From the NCBI RefSeq assembly GCF_002139875.1, contig NZ_CP018793.1, positions 1 to 64,000 on the forward strand: 64,000 nucleotides of DNA, written 5' to 3'. Position numbers and translations under genes: made by a program. Each line of letters begins with the position of its first letter. Within the stretch, counting starts at the first letter, position 1. Positions 1 through 15,089 of the stretch are shown one piece after another. The notes below the pieces were generated by a model that had not been told where the DNA came from, searched no databases, and saw only the letters and a list, made by a program, of their open reading frames with translations. The DNA is from Campylobacter vicugnae. GTDB taxonomy: Bacteria; Campylobacterota; Campylobacteria; Campylobacterales; Campylobacteraceae.

Positions 1-1311
1 TTGCTAGGCAAAGAAGCACTTGATATTTTAAGTCAAGAGATCTCAAAAAGTGAAGTAGATAACTACATTTCACAAATCAAATTTAGCGAAAAAGGCTCAA
101 ACTCTCAAAGAGTCGTTTTTATCGCTCCAAATGAGCTTATAGCTAAATTTATACAGACAAAATATGCAAATAAACTAGCTAACATATATGAGATTCATAC
201 TGGTTCAAAACCACAAATTCTCATCACTACACAAAAAGCAGATCTAAACAAAAAATCAAAAGAGGTAAATGTCAAAGAGATAAGAAGTCAAAGCTCTTTA
301 TTAAACCCTAGCTATACATTTGATAATTTTGTCGTTGGAGATTCAAATCAATTTGCATTTATTAGCTCTAAACAAGTAGCAAATAATCCTGGAAAAGCAT
401 ATAATCCACTATTTATTTACGGTCCTACTGGACTTGGCAAAACGCATCTTTTGCAATCAATTGGCAATGAGTGTTTAGAAAATGGCAAAACTGTAATTTG
501 TATCACAAGTGAGCAATTTACAAGTGATTTTATACGCCATCTTGAAAATCGCACAATGAATAAATTTAAAGAAAAATATCGTAATTGCGATGTTTTACTC
601 ATTGATGATGTGCAATTTTTTCATAAATCAGAAAAGACTCAAGAGGAGTTTTTTCACACCTTTAATGAAATTCACGCCAAAAAAGGTCAAATCGTAATGA
701 CCTCTGATAAACCACCAAAGATGTTAAAAGATTTTGAAGAGAGACTAAAGAGTCGATTTGAGTGGGGATTAATGGCTGATATTACGCCGCCTGAACTTGA
801 TACTAAAATCAGAATTATTAAAACAAAATGTGAATTTGATAAGATAGAACTAAGTGATGATATTATCGAATATATCGCCTCAAATATGGGTGATAACATA
901 AGAGAGATAGAAAGTGCAATAATAAATATAAATGCATTTGCTAATATCATGCGTCAAGATATCACTTTAGAATTTGCTAAAAATGTAATAAAAGATCAAA
1001 TAAAAGAGAAAAAAGAGGCAATAAGCCTAGAAAATATCATAAAATATGTATCTCATGAGATGAATATTAAACCAAGTGATATAAAGAGTAAAAACCGTAC
1101 AAAAAATATTGTAGAAGCTCGTAGAATTTGTATATATCTAGCCAAAACTCTCACTCCAAACTCTATGCCTCAGCTTGCATCACACTTTGGATTAAAAGAC
1201 CACAGTGCAGTAAGCCACAATATCAAAAAAATAAATAATTTAATGGAGAGTGATAGCTACTTTAAAGCTAGATTAGAAGAGTTAAAAAATAAAATATTAT
1301 CAAAGGAATAG
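1..1311 (+). CDS. dnaA: Chromosomal replication initiator protein DnaA
   Basis: Binds DnaA boxes at the origin and opens the duplex to start replication. The 436 residues begin with TTG at base 1, and the window seems to have been rotated to this gene. The AAA+ core shows Walker A GPTGLGKT at residues 141-148 and Walker B LLIDDVQ near 198-204. The C-terminal domain IV carries the DNA-binding signature around DHSAVSHN (about 399-406). Length is normal for Campylobacterota. dnaN follows after a 133-bp gap with DnaA-box-like sites. The upstream region is outside the window, so the promoter cannot be judged. Confidence 0.98.
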   Translation: MLGKEALDILSQEISKSEVDNYISQIKFSEKGSNSQRVVFIAPNELIAKFIQTKYANKLANIYEIHTGSKPQILITTQKADLNKKSKEVNVKEIRSQSSLLNPSYTFDNFVVGDSNQFAFISSKQVANNPGKAYNPLFIYGPTGLGKTHLLQSIGNECLENGKTVICITSEQFTSDFIRHLENRTMNKFKEKYRNCDVLLIDDVQFFHKSEKTQEEFFHTFNEIHAKKGQIVMTSDKPPKMLKDFEERLKSRFEWGLMADITPPELDTKIRIIKTKCEFDKIELSDDIIEYIASNMGDNIREIESAIININAFANIMRQDITLEFAKNVIKDQIKEKKEAISLENIIKYVSHEMNIKPSDIKSKNRTKNIVEARRICIYLAKTLTPNSMPQLASHFGLKDHSAVSHNIKKINNLMESDSYFKARLEELKNKILSKE

Positions 1312-1444
1312 TGAATATGTGTGAAAATTCTCTTATGAGTTTTTCAATAAAATTTATCAGATATTACGGCGTTTTGTGTAGTTATTCACAAAATCAACTA
1401 AACAACTAAAAATAAAAAATAAAATTTAAAAATAAAGGCAAAAA
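1312..1444. other. Candidate oriC / DnaA-box cluster between dnaA and dnaN
   Basis: This AT-rich spacer holds a TTATTCACA at 1382-1390, an epsilon-type variant of the TTATCCACA DnaA box. Two weaker opposite-strand matches lie near the dnaA stop: AGTGAATAT at 1310-1318 and TGTGAAAAT at 1320-1328. An A/T-only run at about 1405-1440 could serve as an unwinding element. Origins flanking dnaA are established for related Campylobacterota such as H. pylori. Calling this one an origin is inference from motif and position. Confidence 0.55.
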
Positions 1445-4866
<3,422 letters not shown>

Positions 4867-4874
4867 GGATTAAA

Positions 4875-5318
4875 ATGGAAAATTTAAAATACGGTGAAAA
4901 AATTATAGCTGAATTTGATCTTGATAAGGATTTTGAAATATGGCCAAATAGTGCAAATAAAGACTATGCAATCCATATTACTCTTCCTGAATTTGCTTGT
5001 TTTTGCCCAAGAAGTGGATATCCAGATTTTGCAACAATTTATGTAACATATGTTCCTGATAAATTCGTAGTAGAGTTAAAAGCACTAAAACTATATATCA
5101 ATAGTTTTTTAAATCGTCATATTAGTCACGAATCAAGCGTAAATGAAATTTATGATACTTTAGATAGTAGATTAAAACCAAAATATTTAAGAGTTGTAGG
5201 TGATTTTAACCCAAGAGGCAATGTCCATACAGTAGTTGAAGTTGATAGCAATATGTCAAGAGAAGAAAAATATGATACAAGTTCTATCACCACTCAAAGT
5301 AGTAGGAAATTTAATTAA
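4875..5318 (+). CDS. queF: NADPH-dependent 7-cyano-7-deazaguanine reductase QueF
   Basis: Reduces preQ0 to preQ1 in queuosine tRNA-modification synthesis. The protein is of the short single-domain type. CFCPRSGYPDFATIY holds the active-site cysteine region, VVELKALKLYINSF contains the substrate-binding stretch, and GDFNPRGNVHTVVE is the conserved C-terminal block. At 147 residues it has roughly 20 more C-terminal residues than the C. jejuni protein as I remember it; that tail is Ser/Thr-rich. It overlaps the next ATG by one base, indicating coupled translation. Confidence 0.95.
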   Translation: MENLKYGEKIIAEFDLDKDFEIWPNSANKDYAIHITLPEFACFCPRSGYPDFATIYVTYVPDKFVVELKALKLYINSFLNRHISHESSVNEIYDTLDSRLKPKYLRVVGDFNPRGNVHTVVEVDSNMSREEKYDTSSITTQSSRKFN

Positions 5319-6568
5319 TGATAAACTCAAAGCTTATTGAGCATATTTTTAAAGCAGCTAATATCTCAAGATGGAATGACTATCCTAAGATGGTTGATCT
5401 AGTAGAGTTAGATAAACAAGCTCATAAATTTATCATCGCATATTTTATCGCAAAGCTTGAAAATGATGTAGATATGCGTTATATAATTGAAGGTGGAGTT
5501 TTTGAGTTTTTAAGTAGAGTTATAGTAACTGATATTCGCCCAGATGTATTCCATTATATACAAAAGAATAAGGCTGATCAGATAAATAGCTGGATTTTGA
5601 CAAATTTAGAGCCATTAATAGAAGATATTGATGAAGGTAAATTTTTAGAGAGATTTAAAAGCTTTCAAGAAGATAAAGATCATCAAAAAGAGAAATTAAT
5701 CTTAAAAGCTGCAAGCTATTTAGCTACAAAATGGGAATTTAGTATAGTATATCAAACTAGCAAATTTTTAAATGATATAGATGAATTAAAACAAAAAGTA
5801 GATGAAGAATTAGAGGATTATTATGAGCTAATTGGCGTAAGGAAAATCGCTATGAATCAAAAATTAGCTCGTATAATTGATTTAAGTGGTCGTTTAAGAT
5901 TTCAAAAGCGTTGGGCGCAAACTGAGCGAATTCCAAAGACCGCAGTTCTTGGTCATATGCTTGTAGTAGCAATATTTGGATATTTTTATTCATTAAAAGT
6001 TGGTGCAAATTCAAAAAGATTAGAAAATAATTTTTATTGTGCTTTATTTCATGATCTTCCTGAGAGTTTAACTCGTGATATCATTAGTCCTGTTAAATAT
6101 GGTATAGATGGATTAAATGAGATAATTAGCGAGTATGAGATGAGACTCATTGAAGAGAGAATTCTTCCATATATACCACAAAGTTTTAGGGCAGAGTTTA
6201 GCTATATTTTAGGCGTTAGAGATGAAAACGGAGTATTAAAAAAAGATGAATTTGAAAATAGAATTTGTCGCACAACTTCGCAGCCATATCATGGAAGTAT
6301 GAATAATGTAAATAGTGATGAGTATAATAGTATCGATGGCAAAGCACTTAAATATTGCGATAATTTAGCTGCTTTTGTAGAAGCTGGATTGTCTATTAGC
6401 TACGGGGTTAAAAGCAAAGATTTAGTTAAAGGGTTTAAAAATATAAGAGCTAAATTTAAGAAAAATCCAAAAATCGAAGGTGTAGATTTTGATAAAATTT
6501 GCATAGAATTTATGAAAGATTTAGATATAGAAAACCTCTCCCCAGATGACTGCGGCACACACCTGTAA
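5318..6568 (+). CDS. HD-domain (YfbR-like) phosphohydrolase family protein
   Basis: A 416-residue protein with an HD metal-binding motif, CALFHDLPESLTRDI, near residues 243-257. A preceding His in KTAVLGHMLVVA (about 208-219) gives the H...HD pattern of YfbR/HD_3 hydrolases. Those families hydrolyse nucleotide monophosphates or related phosphoesters; the substrate here is unknown. It starts on the queF stop (TAATG overlap) and is probably in the gyrB-queF transcript. Its last eleven or so codons (residues ENLSPDDCGTHL) lie antisense to the 3' end of the SRP RNA gene, which probably explains the unusual tail. Confidence 0.85.
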   Translation: MINSKLIEHIFKAANISRWNDYPKMVDLVELDKQAHKFIIAYFIAKLENDVDMRYIIEGGVFEFLSRVIVTDIRPDVFHYIQKNKADQINSWILTNLEPLIEDIDEGKFLERFKSFQEDKDHQKEKLILKAASYLATKWEFSIVYQTSKFLNDIDELKQKVDEELEDYYELIGVRKIAMNQKLARIIDLSGRLRFQKRWAQTERIPKTAVLGHMLVVAIFGYFYSLKVGANSKRLENNFYCALFHDLPESLTRDIISPVKYGIDGLNEIISEYEMRLIEERILPYIPQSFRAEFSYILGVRDENGVLKKDEFENRICRTTSQPYHGSMNNVNSDEYNSIDGKALKYCDNLAAFVEAGLSISYGVKSKDLVKGFKNIRAKFKKNPKIEGVDFDKICIEFMKDLDIENLSPDDCGTHL

Positions 6569-6640
6569 AAAGTGCTCTGCTATGTTCCCATCCTGAAGCG
6601 GTGCTTTTTAAAAGCATTGCACAGGTCTAAGGAAAGGCAA
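6533..6640 (-). ncRNA. ffs: Signal recognition particle RNA (small bacterial type, 4.5S)
   Basis: RNA scaffold of the SRP; binds Ffh and directs nascent membrane proteins to the translocon. On the minus strand the helix-8 signature is complete: UCAGG, AUG, the GGAA tetraloop (plus-strand TTCC at 6585-6588), CAU, AGCAG. The asymmetric loop follows as CACC opposite a single A, closed by AAAAAG/CUUUUU. A terminal helix CCUUUCC (6631-6637) pairs with GGAGAGG (6535-6541). GUGUGCCG also occurs in the 3' arm of E. coli 4.5S RNA. A minus-strand TATAAT sits at 6646-6651. Ends are approximate to a few bases. Confidence 0.88.
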
Positions 6641-6645
6641 CTTGG

Positions 6646-6651
6646 ATTATA
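6646..6651 (-). promoter_or_regulatory. -10 box of the SRP RNA promoter
   Basis: TATAAT on the minus strand (ATTATA on plus), 6-12 bases before the first base of the predicted SRP RNA. This spacing fits a sigma-70 start. In Campylobacter the -35 is poorly conserved, and none is obvious here. Confidence 0.7.
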
Positions 6652-6676
6652 TCTATATTTTACTTAAAATAGGATT

Positions 6677-7108
6677 ATGATGAGCTATAAATTACATTTT
6701 TTATCTATTTTTCGTGAGTTATTTGTCCCACATTATCGATCACTAGAGTTTAGAGCTAAGATTTTAGCAGCTATGTTAATTGCTAAAAAAAACCTTGTAG
6801 ATAGTGATTATGAAGATGTAGCACAAATAGCAAAAGATATTTACGGTGATGATAAAAAGCGAATCCATATTCTAGTTCAAACGGTCAAAGAGTATGTAGA
6901 TAAGGCTACTCAAGGCGGTGAGTTAAATTTAGATAGTTTATTAAAAGATATAGATTATGAGCTAAAAAATATCAAAAGATATGTAAAAAAGATTGATTTT
7001 GCAGACCTTAGAAGATTAATGATTAATAGCGATGAAGTTGATGCGCATTTCCAGCAGCAAGTTTATGAGTTTTTCTTAAATGAAGTTAAAATTTATTCGA
7101 ATAATTAA
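6677..7108 (+). CDS. Conserved hypothetical protein
   Basis: A 143-residue, mostly helical, charged protein with no motif I recognise, no signal peptide and no membrane segment. The start is ATGATG; the second ATG at 6680 gives better spacing to AGGA, so the first Met may not be used. It follows the ffs locus and diverges from it, and stands alone with an AT-rich spacer after it. Even composition and codon use like its neighbours support a real gene. The function cannot be inferred from the sequence. Confidence 0.75.
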   Translation: MMSYKLHFLSIFRELFVPHYRSLEFRAKILAAMLIAKKNLVDSDYEDVAQIAKDIYGDDKKRIHILVQTVKEYVDKATQGGELNLDSLLKDIDYELKNIKRYVKKIDFADLRRLMINSDEVDAHFQQQVYEFFLNEVKIYSNN

Positions 7109-7283
7109 TTTTTAATTATTTAAATTTAAATCATATTATATTGCATAAGTTTATAAAATATAGCTTTGATATTAAAATTTATTATATAAAAATCCATAAT
7201 CACTATTAATTTAGTAGATAGTAATCTTTATCTATTTTTACTTAAAATAATATTTGACTTTTAGTATCGTATTGGATTTGTAG

Positions 7284-8348
7284 TTAACTAAGCCCTACAG
7301 CCCACTGCCAAAATGGCATTACATTATATGTGATTTTTTCAAATTTAGCTGTTTGACTTTGTGAATTTGAGATTATATCTACTCTTTTTAGACCTAGTTC
7401 ATTGCAGTGGTTGCTTAGTTTTTTAGCTTTTAGTATTGCAAGTTCAGATGGCAAAAATGGCAAAATCAAAATCCCATAACTCATATTAGGGATGATAAAA
7501 TCAATTTGATTGCTATACTTTATCTCTTTTTTAAGCTTTAAAAGTTCGCAAAATACCATATTTGCTATTGTTGCTTTGGGATCTTTATGTAGGCTAAGAG
7601 CTGATTTTAAAGCAAAATCACTAAAATATACACGCTTTAGAGTGATACTATCATTGATATGCAAGATAGTTTTTATGAGATTTTGATCTTCTAAATCAGC
7701 TATATTTTGATAAAGTTTATCTTTGCTAAGCTTTATATGAGCTTTTAAATTTTTATAAATTTTAAATGAATTTAGTGGTTGATGCATAAAATTTGCGATA
7801 TTTGCTAATATCTTGATATTTAAATCACCTTTTGATGCTTTTATATGCTTTTGTAAAAATGCTGTAGTTTCAAATTCGCTTAAAAATGGACTAAAAGCCA
7901 AATTCCCACGAATTAAAAAGTGACTAAAAAGCGTTCTAGCTTCATAATTTTTACGATAAAATAGTATAAACTCTTCATAATCTAGCCCGAATATTTTAAG
8001 CTGATTTAATCCATCTATATGCAAAGAATTTAGATCAGTAGAGATGATAATATTATCACAAATAGGCAGTTCTATTTTGGATTTTAGATTTTCAATTGCT
8101 AAGGCTTTGATATTTTTAGCCTTGATAAACTCATTTAAGTTATTAAGTTCTATACCAAAACTTCGTATATCATCTAAGTCTATATATAAAAAATTATCAA
8201 ATTTACTTAAATGATTTAAAATTAATGAGCTTTTGCCACTTCCATTGGCCCCTTTTAGTAGAATTTTAGAGCCTTCTATGTGTATTTTTCGCTCTAAAAA
8301 CTCTCTTGATTTTGGCGGGTTTTGATATAAATTTTCTAAGATATTCAA
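7284..8348 (-). CDS. P-loop ATPase (AAA family, ATP-binding protein)
   Basis: A 354-residue protein with Walker A KGANGSGKSS at about residues 33-42 and a candidate Walker B region FLYIDLDD near 54-61. The rest suggests an AAA+ fold followed by a winged-helix/DUF4143-like C-terminal region (AVGLS end). Related bacterial ATPases of this architecture have no firm role. The start overlaps the stop of rnhB by 4 bases (ATGA), so it is translated downstream of rnhB. It lies tail-to-tail with the preceding plus-strand gene; no hairpin stands out in the 175-bp AT-rich gap. Confidence 0.8.
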   Translation of the reverse strand: MNILENLYQNPPKSREFLERKIHIEGSKILLKGANGSGKSSLILNHLSKFDNFLYIDLDDIRSFGIELNNLNEFIKAKNIKALAIENLKSKIELPICDNIIISTDLNSLHIDGLNQLKIFGLDYEEFILFYRKNYEARTLFSHFLIRGNLAFSPFLSEFETTAFLQKHIKASKGDLNIKILANIANFMHQPLNSFKIYKNLKAHIKLSKDKLYQNIADLEDQNLIKTILHINDSITLKRVYFSDFALKSALSLHKDPKATIANMVFCELLKLKKEIKYSNQIDFIIPNMSYGILILPFLPSELAILKAKKLSNHCNELGLKRVDIISNSQSQTAKFEKITYNVMPFWQWAVGLS

Positions 8349-8914
8349 ATTTCATCCCCAAATAGCGAAGCCTCAAGTGCTTTTGGTTTAAAACTTTGTC
8401 TAGTTAATTCATTTGGGCCATATTTTTGTAGTGCTTCTATATGAGCTTTGACTCCATAGCCTTTATGTTTTGCGTAGCCAAAGTATGGATAAAAGCTATC
8501 AAAACGGCACATTTGCAAATCTCTACTAACTTTAGCAATTATACTAGCAGCGCTAACTTGTGGAATTTTAGCATCAGCTTTAATAATTGTCTCAATCCCA
8601 TCAATACCATAATTACAGTTTCCATCATATATTATTTGATATTCTCTAAAGTGAAATTTAATCACCCTTAAAGCTCGTCTTAGACAATTACTAAGCCCGA
8701 TTTCATCTATAATTTTATTATTAAAATATATGGTTATAAAATCGCATTGTTGGATTAAGCTTGTATATATTTGTTCTCTTTTTTTAGGAGTTAGCTTTTT
8801 AGAATCAGTTAAATTTAACTTACTTACATCGCTATTAAAAGCACATCCACATACAACTAGCTCACCAGCTAAAGCGCCTCTACCGGCTTCATCTACACCA
8901 CAAATATTAGCCAT
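8345..8914 (-). CDS. rnhB: Ribonuclease HII
   Basis: Cleaves RNA in RNA-DNA hybrids, removing misincorporated ribonucleotides and primers. At 189 residues it has the family signature CGVDEAGRGALAG at residues 5-17, with Asp8 and Glu9 as metal ligands. The second conserved block KIPQVSAASIIAKVSRD is near 116-132. Overlaps the upstream membrane-protein gene by 8 bp and the downstream ATPase gene by 4 bp, so the three form one minus-strand transcript. Confidence 0.96.
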   Translation of the reverse strand: MANICGVDEAGRGALAGELVVCGCAFNSDVSKLNLTDSKKLTPKKREQIYTSLIQQCDFITIYFNNKIIDEIGLSNCLRRALRVIKFHFREYQIIYDGNCNYGIDGIETIIKADAKIPQVSAASIIAKVSRDLQMCRFDSFYPYFGYAKHKGYGVKAHIEALQKYGPNELTRQSFKPKALEASLFGDEI

Positions 8915-9878
8915 GAAATTTTCTTTTATACAAAGAGTGAATAAAAGCCAAAGCTATAAAAATCAAGCTAGTAGTCCCAGTAATAATCTCGCTAACTTCA
9001 TGAAATACTTTTATAAACATTATTATCGCAAGAGCTAAAATTGCATAGTGAGCACCGTGTTCTAGGTATATAAAGCTCTCAAGAATCTTTTGCCTAACCA
9101 TATAGATAGTAAGACTTCTTACAAACATAGCCCCAATACCAAGCCCGATCATAATAATAAAAATATCTTGACTCATAGCAAAAGCTCCAATAACTCCATC
9201 AAAGCTAAAGCTAGCATCTAAAACTTCAAGATATAAAAAACCCATTATCCCGCTTTTTACTCCACTAGTGCTAAACATCTCATCAAACATCTCTAACCCA
9301 AGATGAAGTAACACAGCGCTAAAATATGCTATAGCATAGGTTGGATTTTGAGTTAATGCAATAAGAACTATACCAGCTAAAATGGCAATAGATAAGATTA
9401 TATTTTTAGATTTAGTAAGGATTTTGATTAGATAATTATCCTCTAATATTCCAATCCATTTAATCTCTTTTTCTTCAAAGAAAAATGAGAGAAAAACCAT
9501 AAGCAAAAAAGCACCACCAAAGATATAAATTTGATTTTTATTATTAGAAAGAGCATTGTGATACTCATCTGGATTGTTAAGAGCTAAATTTAGCGTTTGA
9601 ATCATCTGCATATCTGCAGCTATTGAGACTATTAATATAGGAAATAAAAATCGCATACCAAAGACAGCAATAGGAATTCCATATATGATAAATCTTCTTT
9701 GCCACGCAGCACTCATACCACGAAGAACCCTAGCATTTACTACAGCATTATCAAAGCTTAAACTCACTTCTAAAATAATAAGAAGTATGCATATATAAAC
9801 AGCTATAAACCCGCCTAAAAAATATGCAGCTACAAGTCCTAAAAATGTCAAAATAAATGATGAATAAAAGTACTTCAT
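8907..9878 (-). CDS. DUF475 / TerC-superfamily integral membrane protein
   Basis: A 323-residue polytopic membrane protein with about eight or nine hydrophobic segments. The conserved acidic motifs typical of DUF475 and TerC are present: EVSLSFDNAVVNA near residues 37-49 and EVLDASFSFDGVIGAFA near 217-233. TerC relatives are linked to metal-ion export or metal supply to exoenzymes; the substrate here is unknown. The 3' end overlaps rnhB by 8 bp. It is separated from the AMIN gene upstream by about 40 bp. Confidence 0.88.
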   Translation of the reverse strand: MKYFYSSFILTFLGLVAAYFLGGFIAVYICILLIILEVSLSFDNAVVNARVLRGMSAAWQRRFIIYGIPIAVFGMRFLFPILIVSIAADMQMIQTLNLALNNPDEYHNALSNNKNQIYIFGGAFLLMVFLSFFFEEKEIKWIGILEDNYLIKILTKSKNIILSIAILAGIVLIALTQNPTYAIAYFSAVLLHLGLEMFDEMFSTSGVKSGIMGFLYLEVLDASFSFDGVIGAFAMSQDIFIIMIGLGIGAMFVRSLTIYMVRQKILESFIYLEHGAHYAILALAIIMFIKVFHEVSEIITGTTSLIFIALAFIHSLYKRKFHG

Positions 9879-9920
9879 ATAAGCCTTTTGGGTAATTTAG
9901 CCTTAAGCTAAAGGCTAAAT

Positions 9921-10631
9921 TTATCTAAGTGTTAATGTATATCCATTGCCACTTTGGCGAATAGCATAGTGGTAATTACCATCTAAAAATAAAACAACTC
10001 TATAATAGCCTTTGTGAGCTCCAATTGTTGCTTTTTTTAGTGGGCCTTTATTGACTTTTATAGTTTGTGTGCTAAATTCAACATTTTTCTTAAAATCAAT
10101 TACAATTTTATCAGGTTTATTAATGATAAAATCTCTTATCATCTGATCTTTATTGATAATCTCAATTTTTGAATTAAATATATCAAATTTTATCAAATCC
10201 ATAAATGCCACACTCTTTAGTGGTGGTTCTATCTTTGGCGGTATGCTAAGAGGCTTTGGCGCAGCTTGTTTGGCAGCAGCTTGTTTGGTCTGTTCATCAG
10301 TAGTTGTTACTGATACATCAAGAGCTGGAGTGGCTTCATCTGTTACTGGTGATTGTGATGAGATTACGATATCATCATGCCAGTCAAAGCTTGCATTAAT
10401 ATCAATACTTTTTTGTTTAATGCTACCATCTACTGATTTATAGCTAAAAGTCGCACTTACTAACTCTCTAGCATCACTTGGGAATTTAGCTATTACTTTA
10501 TCTAGCTGTGGAGCGTTTTGGTTTATATTTGTTGAGTCTAATGTAGTGATATTGATATCATCAGGGACAAAAGGATTTTCTCTAGCTATTAAGGCTAGAG
10601 TACAGCTTGCTATTAAAATAATTTTTTTCAT
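9921..10631 (-). CDS. AMIN-domain periplasmic protein (CgpA-like)
   Basis: A 236-residue protein with an N-terminal signal peptide (MKKIILIASCTLALIA, 1-16), a low-complexity Ala/Lys/Pro linker near 110-140 and a C-terminal AMIN-like domain ending GYTLTLR. AMIN domains bind cell-wall or envelope components. Position after eno and the FtsB-like gene matches the C. jejuni locus that I recall encoding the glycoprotein CgpA. Two bacterial N-glycosylation sequons of the form D-X-N-X-S/T occur: DINIT at 25-29 and DINAS at 77-81. Modification is inferred, not shown. Confidence 0.8.
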   Translation of the reverse strand: MKKIILIASCTLALIARENPFVPDDINITTLDSTNINQNAPQLDKVIAKFPSDARELVSATFSYKSVDGSIKQKSIDINASFDWHDDIVISSQSPVTDEATPALDVSVTTTDEQTKQAAAKQAAPKPLSIPPKIEPPLKSVAFMDLIKFDIFNSKIEIINKDQMIRDFIINKPDKIVIDFKKNVEFSTQTIKVNKGPLKKATIGAHKGYYRVVLFLDGNYHYAIRQSGNGYTLTLR

Positions 10632-10637
10632 TTATAC

Positions 10638-13191
<2,554 letters not shown>

Positions 13192-13385
13192 AATTTTCCT
13201 CATTGTTTTGGTTATGAAAATAGGGTTATTTTATCTTAAAAAAGCTAATAGGCTAATAAAATTTGATATTAAATTTAAATTTATAAAGAGTTTTTAGATT
13301 GAAGTGTTGATTTTGAATTTAATATTTTATAGCATTTGATTGAATTAAAAATTATTACAATAATAAATAAAATAAAATATTTAAC

Positions 13386-13415
13386 CCCAAAGAGACTAGA
13401 TTTAGTCTCTTTGGG
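13386..13415 (-). terminator. Rho-independent-type hairpin after flagellin gene
   Basis: A 13-bp perfect stem, CCCAAAGAGACTA at 13386-13398 and TAGTCTCTTTGGG at 13403-13415 with a 4-base loop. It begins 12 bases past the flagellin stop codon on the minus strand, followed by an AT-rich tail. Strong hairpins like this are usual after highly expressed flagellin genes. Confidence 0.85.
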
Positions 13416-13427
13416 TATTTAATTAGA

Positions 13428-14996
13428 TTACTGAAGCAGTCTTAAGATGTTTTGTTGTACTGAGTTAGCTTGACTCATAGCATAGCTACCACTTTGAGCT
13501 AGGATATTAAATTTAGAGAAGTTTGCACTCTCACTAGCAAAGTCTACATCTCTTATTTGAGATTCAGCTGATTTTACATTTACTTGGGTAACTGTAATAT
13601 TGTTTATAGTAGCTACAAGCTGATTTTGAACCGAACCTAGATCAGCTCTTAATTTATCTAGAGTTTTTCTAGCTGCTTCAGCTACATCTATCATAGCTTG
13701 AGCGCCACCATAGCTATTTACACCACCTACTTGATCTACCCAACCATCAACTGAAGCTCCACCATTAAAGAAGCCCATAGCTTTAGCCATAGCAGCACTA
13801 ATCGTGCCAGAGTTCATATATTTAAGATTTACACTTGATTGATTATATGCATCAGAAGCATCAGAAGCATTTGTTATTGCTGCATTTCCACTAAAAATAG
13901 CTGAAGCAACAGTAGACATACCATTTAAACCCACTTTAATATCTCTAGCATCTTGGCGTATAAATGTAAGCTGCCCTAAATATAATGCTCCTCCGGCCGT
14001 ATTTCCAGTTGGCTTTCCAGCAACTTGACTAAATCCACCAGTTGATTTTGTATCAATTCTAATAGCTCTACCATCTTTAGCTGCTAGAACTAATTTACCA
14101 TTTTCTACGCTAGCTTCCACGCCAGTTTCATCTTTTTTAGCGTTGATTGCTCCGATTAGTACAGCGTCGCTATCGTTTGCTTTAACAGTTACATCGCCTA
14201 TCATTACACCATTTATCTCTAAACCGTGCAATACACCACCAGTTATAGCACCAGACATAATTTGAGTATTATTAACTTTAACTTTTACACCAGTTTTATC
14301 TGAAACTCCGTTCATCATCTCAGCTACAGCTTTATAACCATCTGTTTTTAACACGCCATTGCTAATAGCTTGAAACACATAGCCATTAGGATATCCATCT
14401 ATACCACTAAGTTTTACAGTTAAATCACCAACAGCAGCACTTACGGCTGATACATGAGTATTTAAAGTAGTCTCAAACCTAGTATGTCCAATAGTATTTG
14501 AGTTTGTAGCACCTATACTTACTTTAGCTGTTTCATTACTATAAGCACCAATTTGGAAGTTTTTATTTGAGAAATTTCCATTTAGTAGTTGTTGGCCATT
14601 AAAGCTTGTAGTAGTAGCTATCATATCTAGCTCTTCAAGTAGTCTGCTAATATCATTTTGAAGTGCTCTTCTAGAGTCACTATTTTGACCATCTTGTGCT
14701 GCTTGGATAGCTTTAGTTTTAATAGTATCAAGTATTTTAATCTGTTCATCCATAGCTTTATCTGCAGTTTGAACAATACCAATTGCATCATTACCATTAG
14801 CAATTGCTTGACCTAAAGAGTTAGCTTGGCTTTTTAATGAATCAGCAATAACAAGACCAGATGCATCATCAGCTGCTGTTTGAATTCTAAGACCTGAACT
14901 TAGGCGACCAAGTGAGCTAGTAAGCTCTCTATCAGTAATAAGTGAGTTAGCATGTGCATTCATAGCTGCAATGTTAGTGTTAATTCTAAAACTCAT
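13428..14996 (-). CDS. flaA: Flagellin (filament protein)
   Basis: Structural subunit of the flagellar filament. The start at 14996 ([15 protein letters not shown]) is chosen because all flagellins begin so and AAAGGATA precedes it; 24 upstream codons in frame are leader. The 522 residues comprise the conserved N-terminal D0/D1 coil ([12 protein letters not shown]...DDASGL), a variable Gly/Ser/Thr-rich middle about 180-430 where O-glycans are usually placed, and a conserved C-terminus ([15 protein letters not shown]). Only one flagellin copy is visible here. The sigma-28 promoter and G13 tract upstream are listed separately. Confidence 0.96.
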   Translation of the reverse strand: MSFRINTNIAAMNAHANSLITDRELTSSLGRLSSGLRIQTAADDASGLVIADSLKSQANSLGQAIANGNDAIGIVQTADKAMDEQIKILDTIKTKAIQAAQDGQNSDSRRALQNDISRLLEELDMIATTTSFNGQQLLNGNFSNKNFQIGAYSNETAKVSIGATNSNTIGHTRFETTLNTHVSAVSAAVGDLTVKLSGIDGYPNGYVFQAISNGVLKTDGYKAVAEMMNGVSDKTGVKVKVNNTQIMSGAITGGVLHGLEINGVMIGDVTVKANDSDAVLIGAINAKKDETGVEASVENGKLVLAAKDGRAIRIDTKSTGGFSQVAGKPTGNTAGGALYLGQLTFIRQDARDIKVGLNGMSTVASAIFSGNAAITNASDASDAYNQSSVNLKYMNSGTISAAMAKAMGFFNGGASVDGWVDQVGGVNSYGGAQAMIDVAEAARKTLDKLRADLGSVQNQLVATINNITVTQVNVKSAESQIRDVDFASESANFSKFNILAQSGSYAMSQANSVQQNILRLLQ

Positions 14997-15059
14997 TGTA
15001 TATCCTTTAAAGTAAAATATTTGGCTTAAACTTAATCCTTTGTTTAAGCATATACCATT

Positions 15060-15086
15060 ATATCGCACACAATATTAATTTATTTA
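15060..15086 (-). promoter_or_regulatory. Sigma-28 (FliA) promoter of the flagellin gene
   Basis: On the minus strand a -35 TAAA (15083-15086) is followed by 17 bases and then CGATAT (15060-15065). This matches TAAA-N15-GCCGATAA closely; only the two bases before CGATA differ. It lies about 65 bp before the flagellin ATG. Sigma-28 control of major flagellin is established in Campylobacter. Confidence 0.85.
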
Positions 15087-15089
15087 TAT

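Noticed and set aside
6575-6640. Plus-strand hairpin RNA after the HD gene
   Set aside because: The plus strand does fold, but the conserved SRP elements (UCAGG, GGAA, AGCAG) and the TATAAT are on the minus strand, so the gene is read there.
7109-7283. Search for an sRNA or terminator between the converging genes
   Set aside because: Only A/T-rich sequence with weak self-complementarity; nothing specific could be supported.
14997-15068. Longer flagellin starting at 15068
   Set aside because: The extra 24 codons overlap the promoter -10 and ribosome-binding site; all flagellins begin at MSFRINTN-like sequence.
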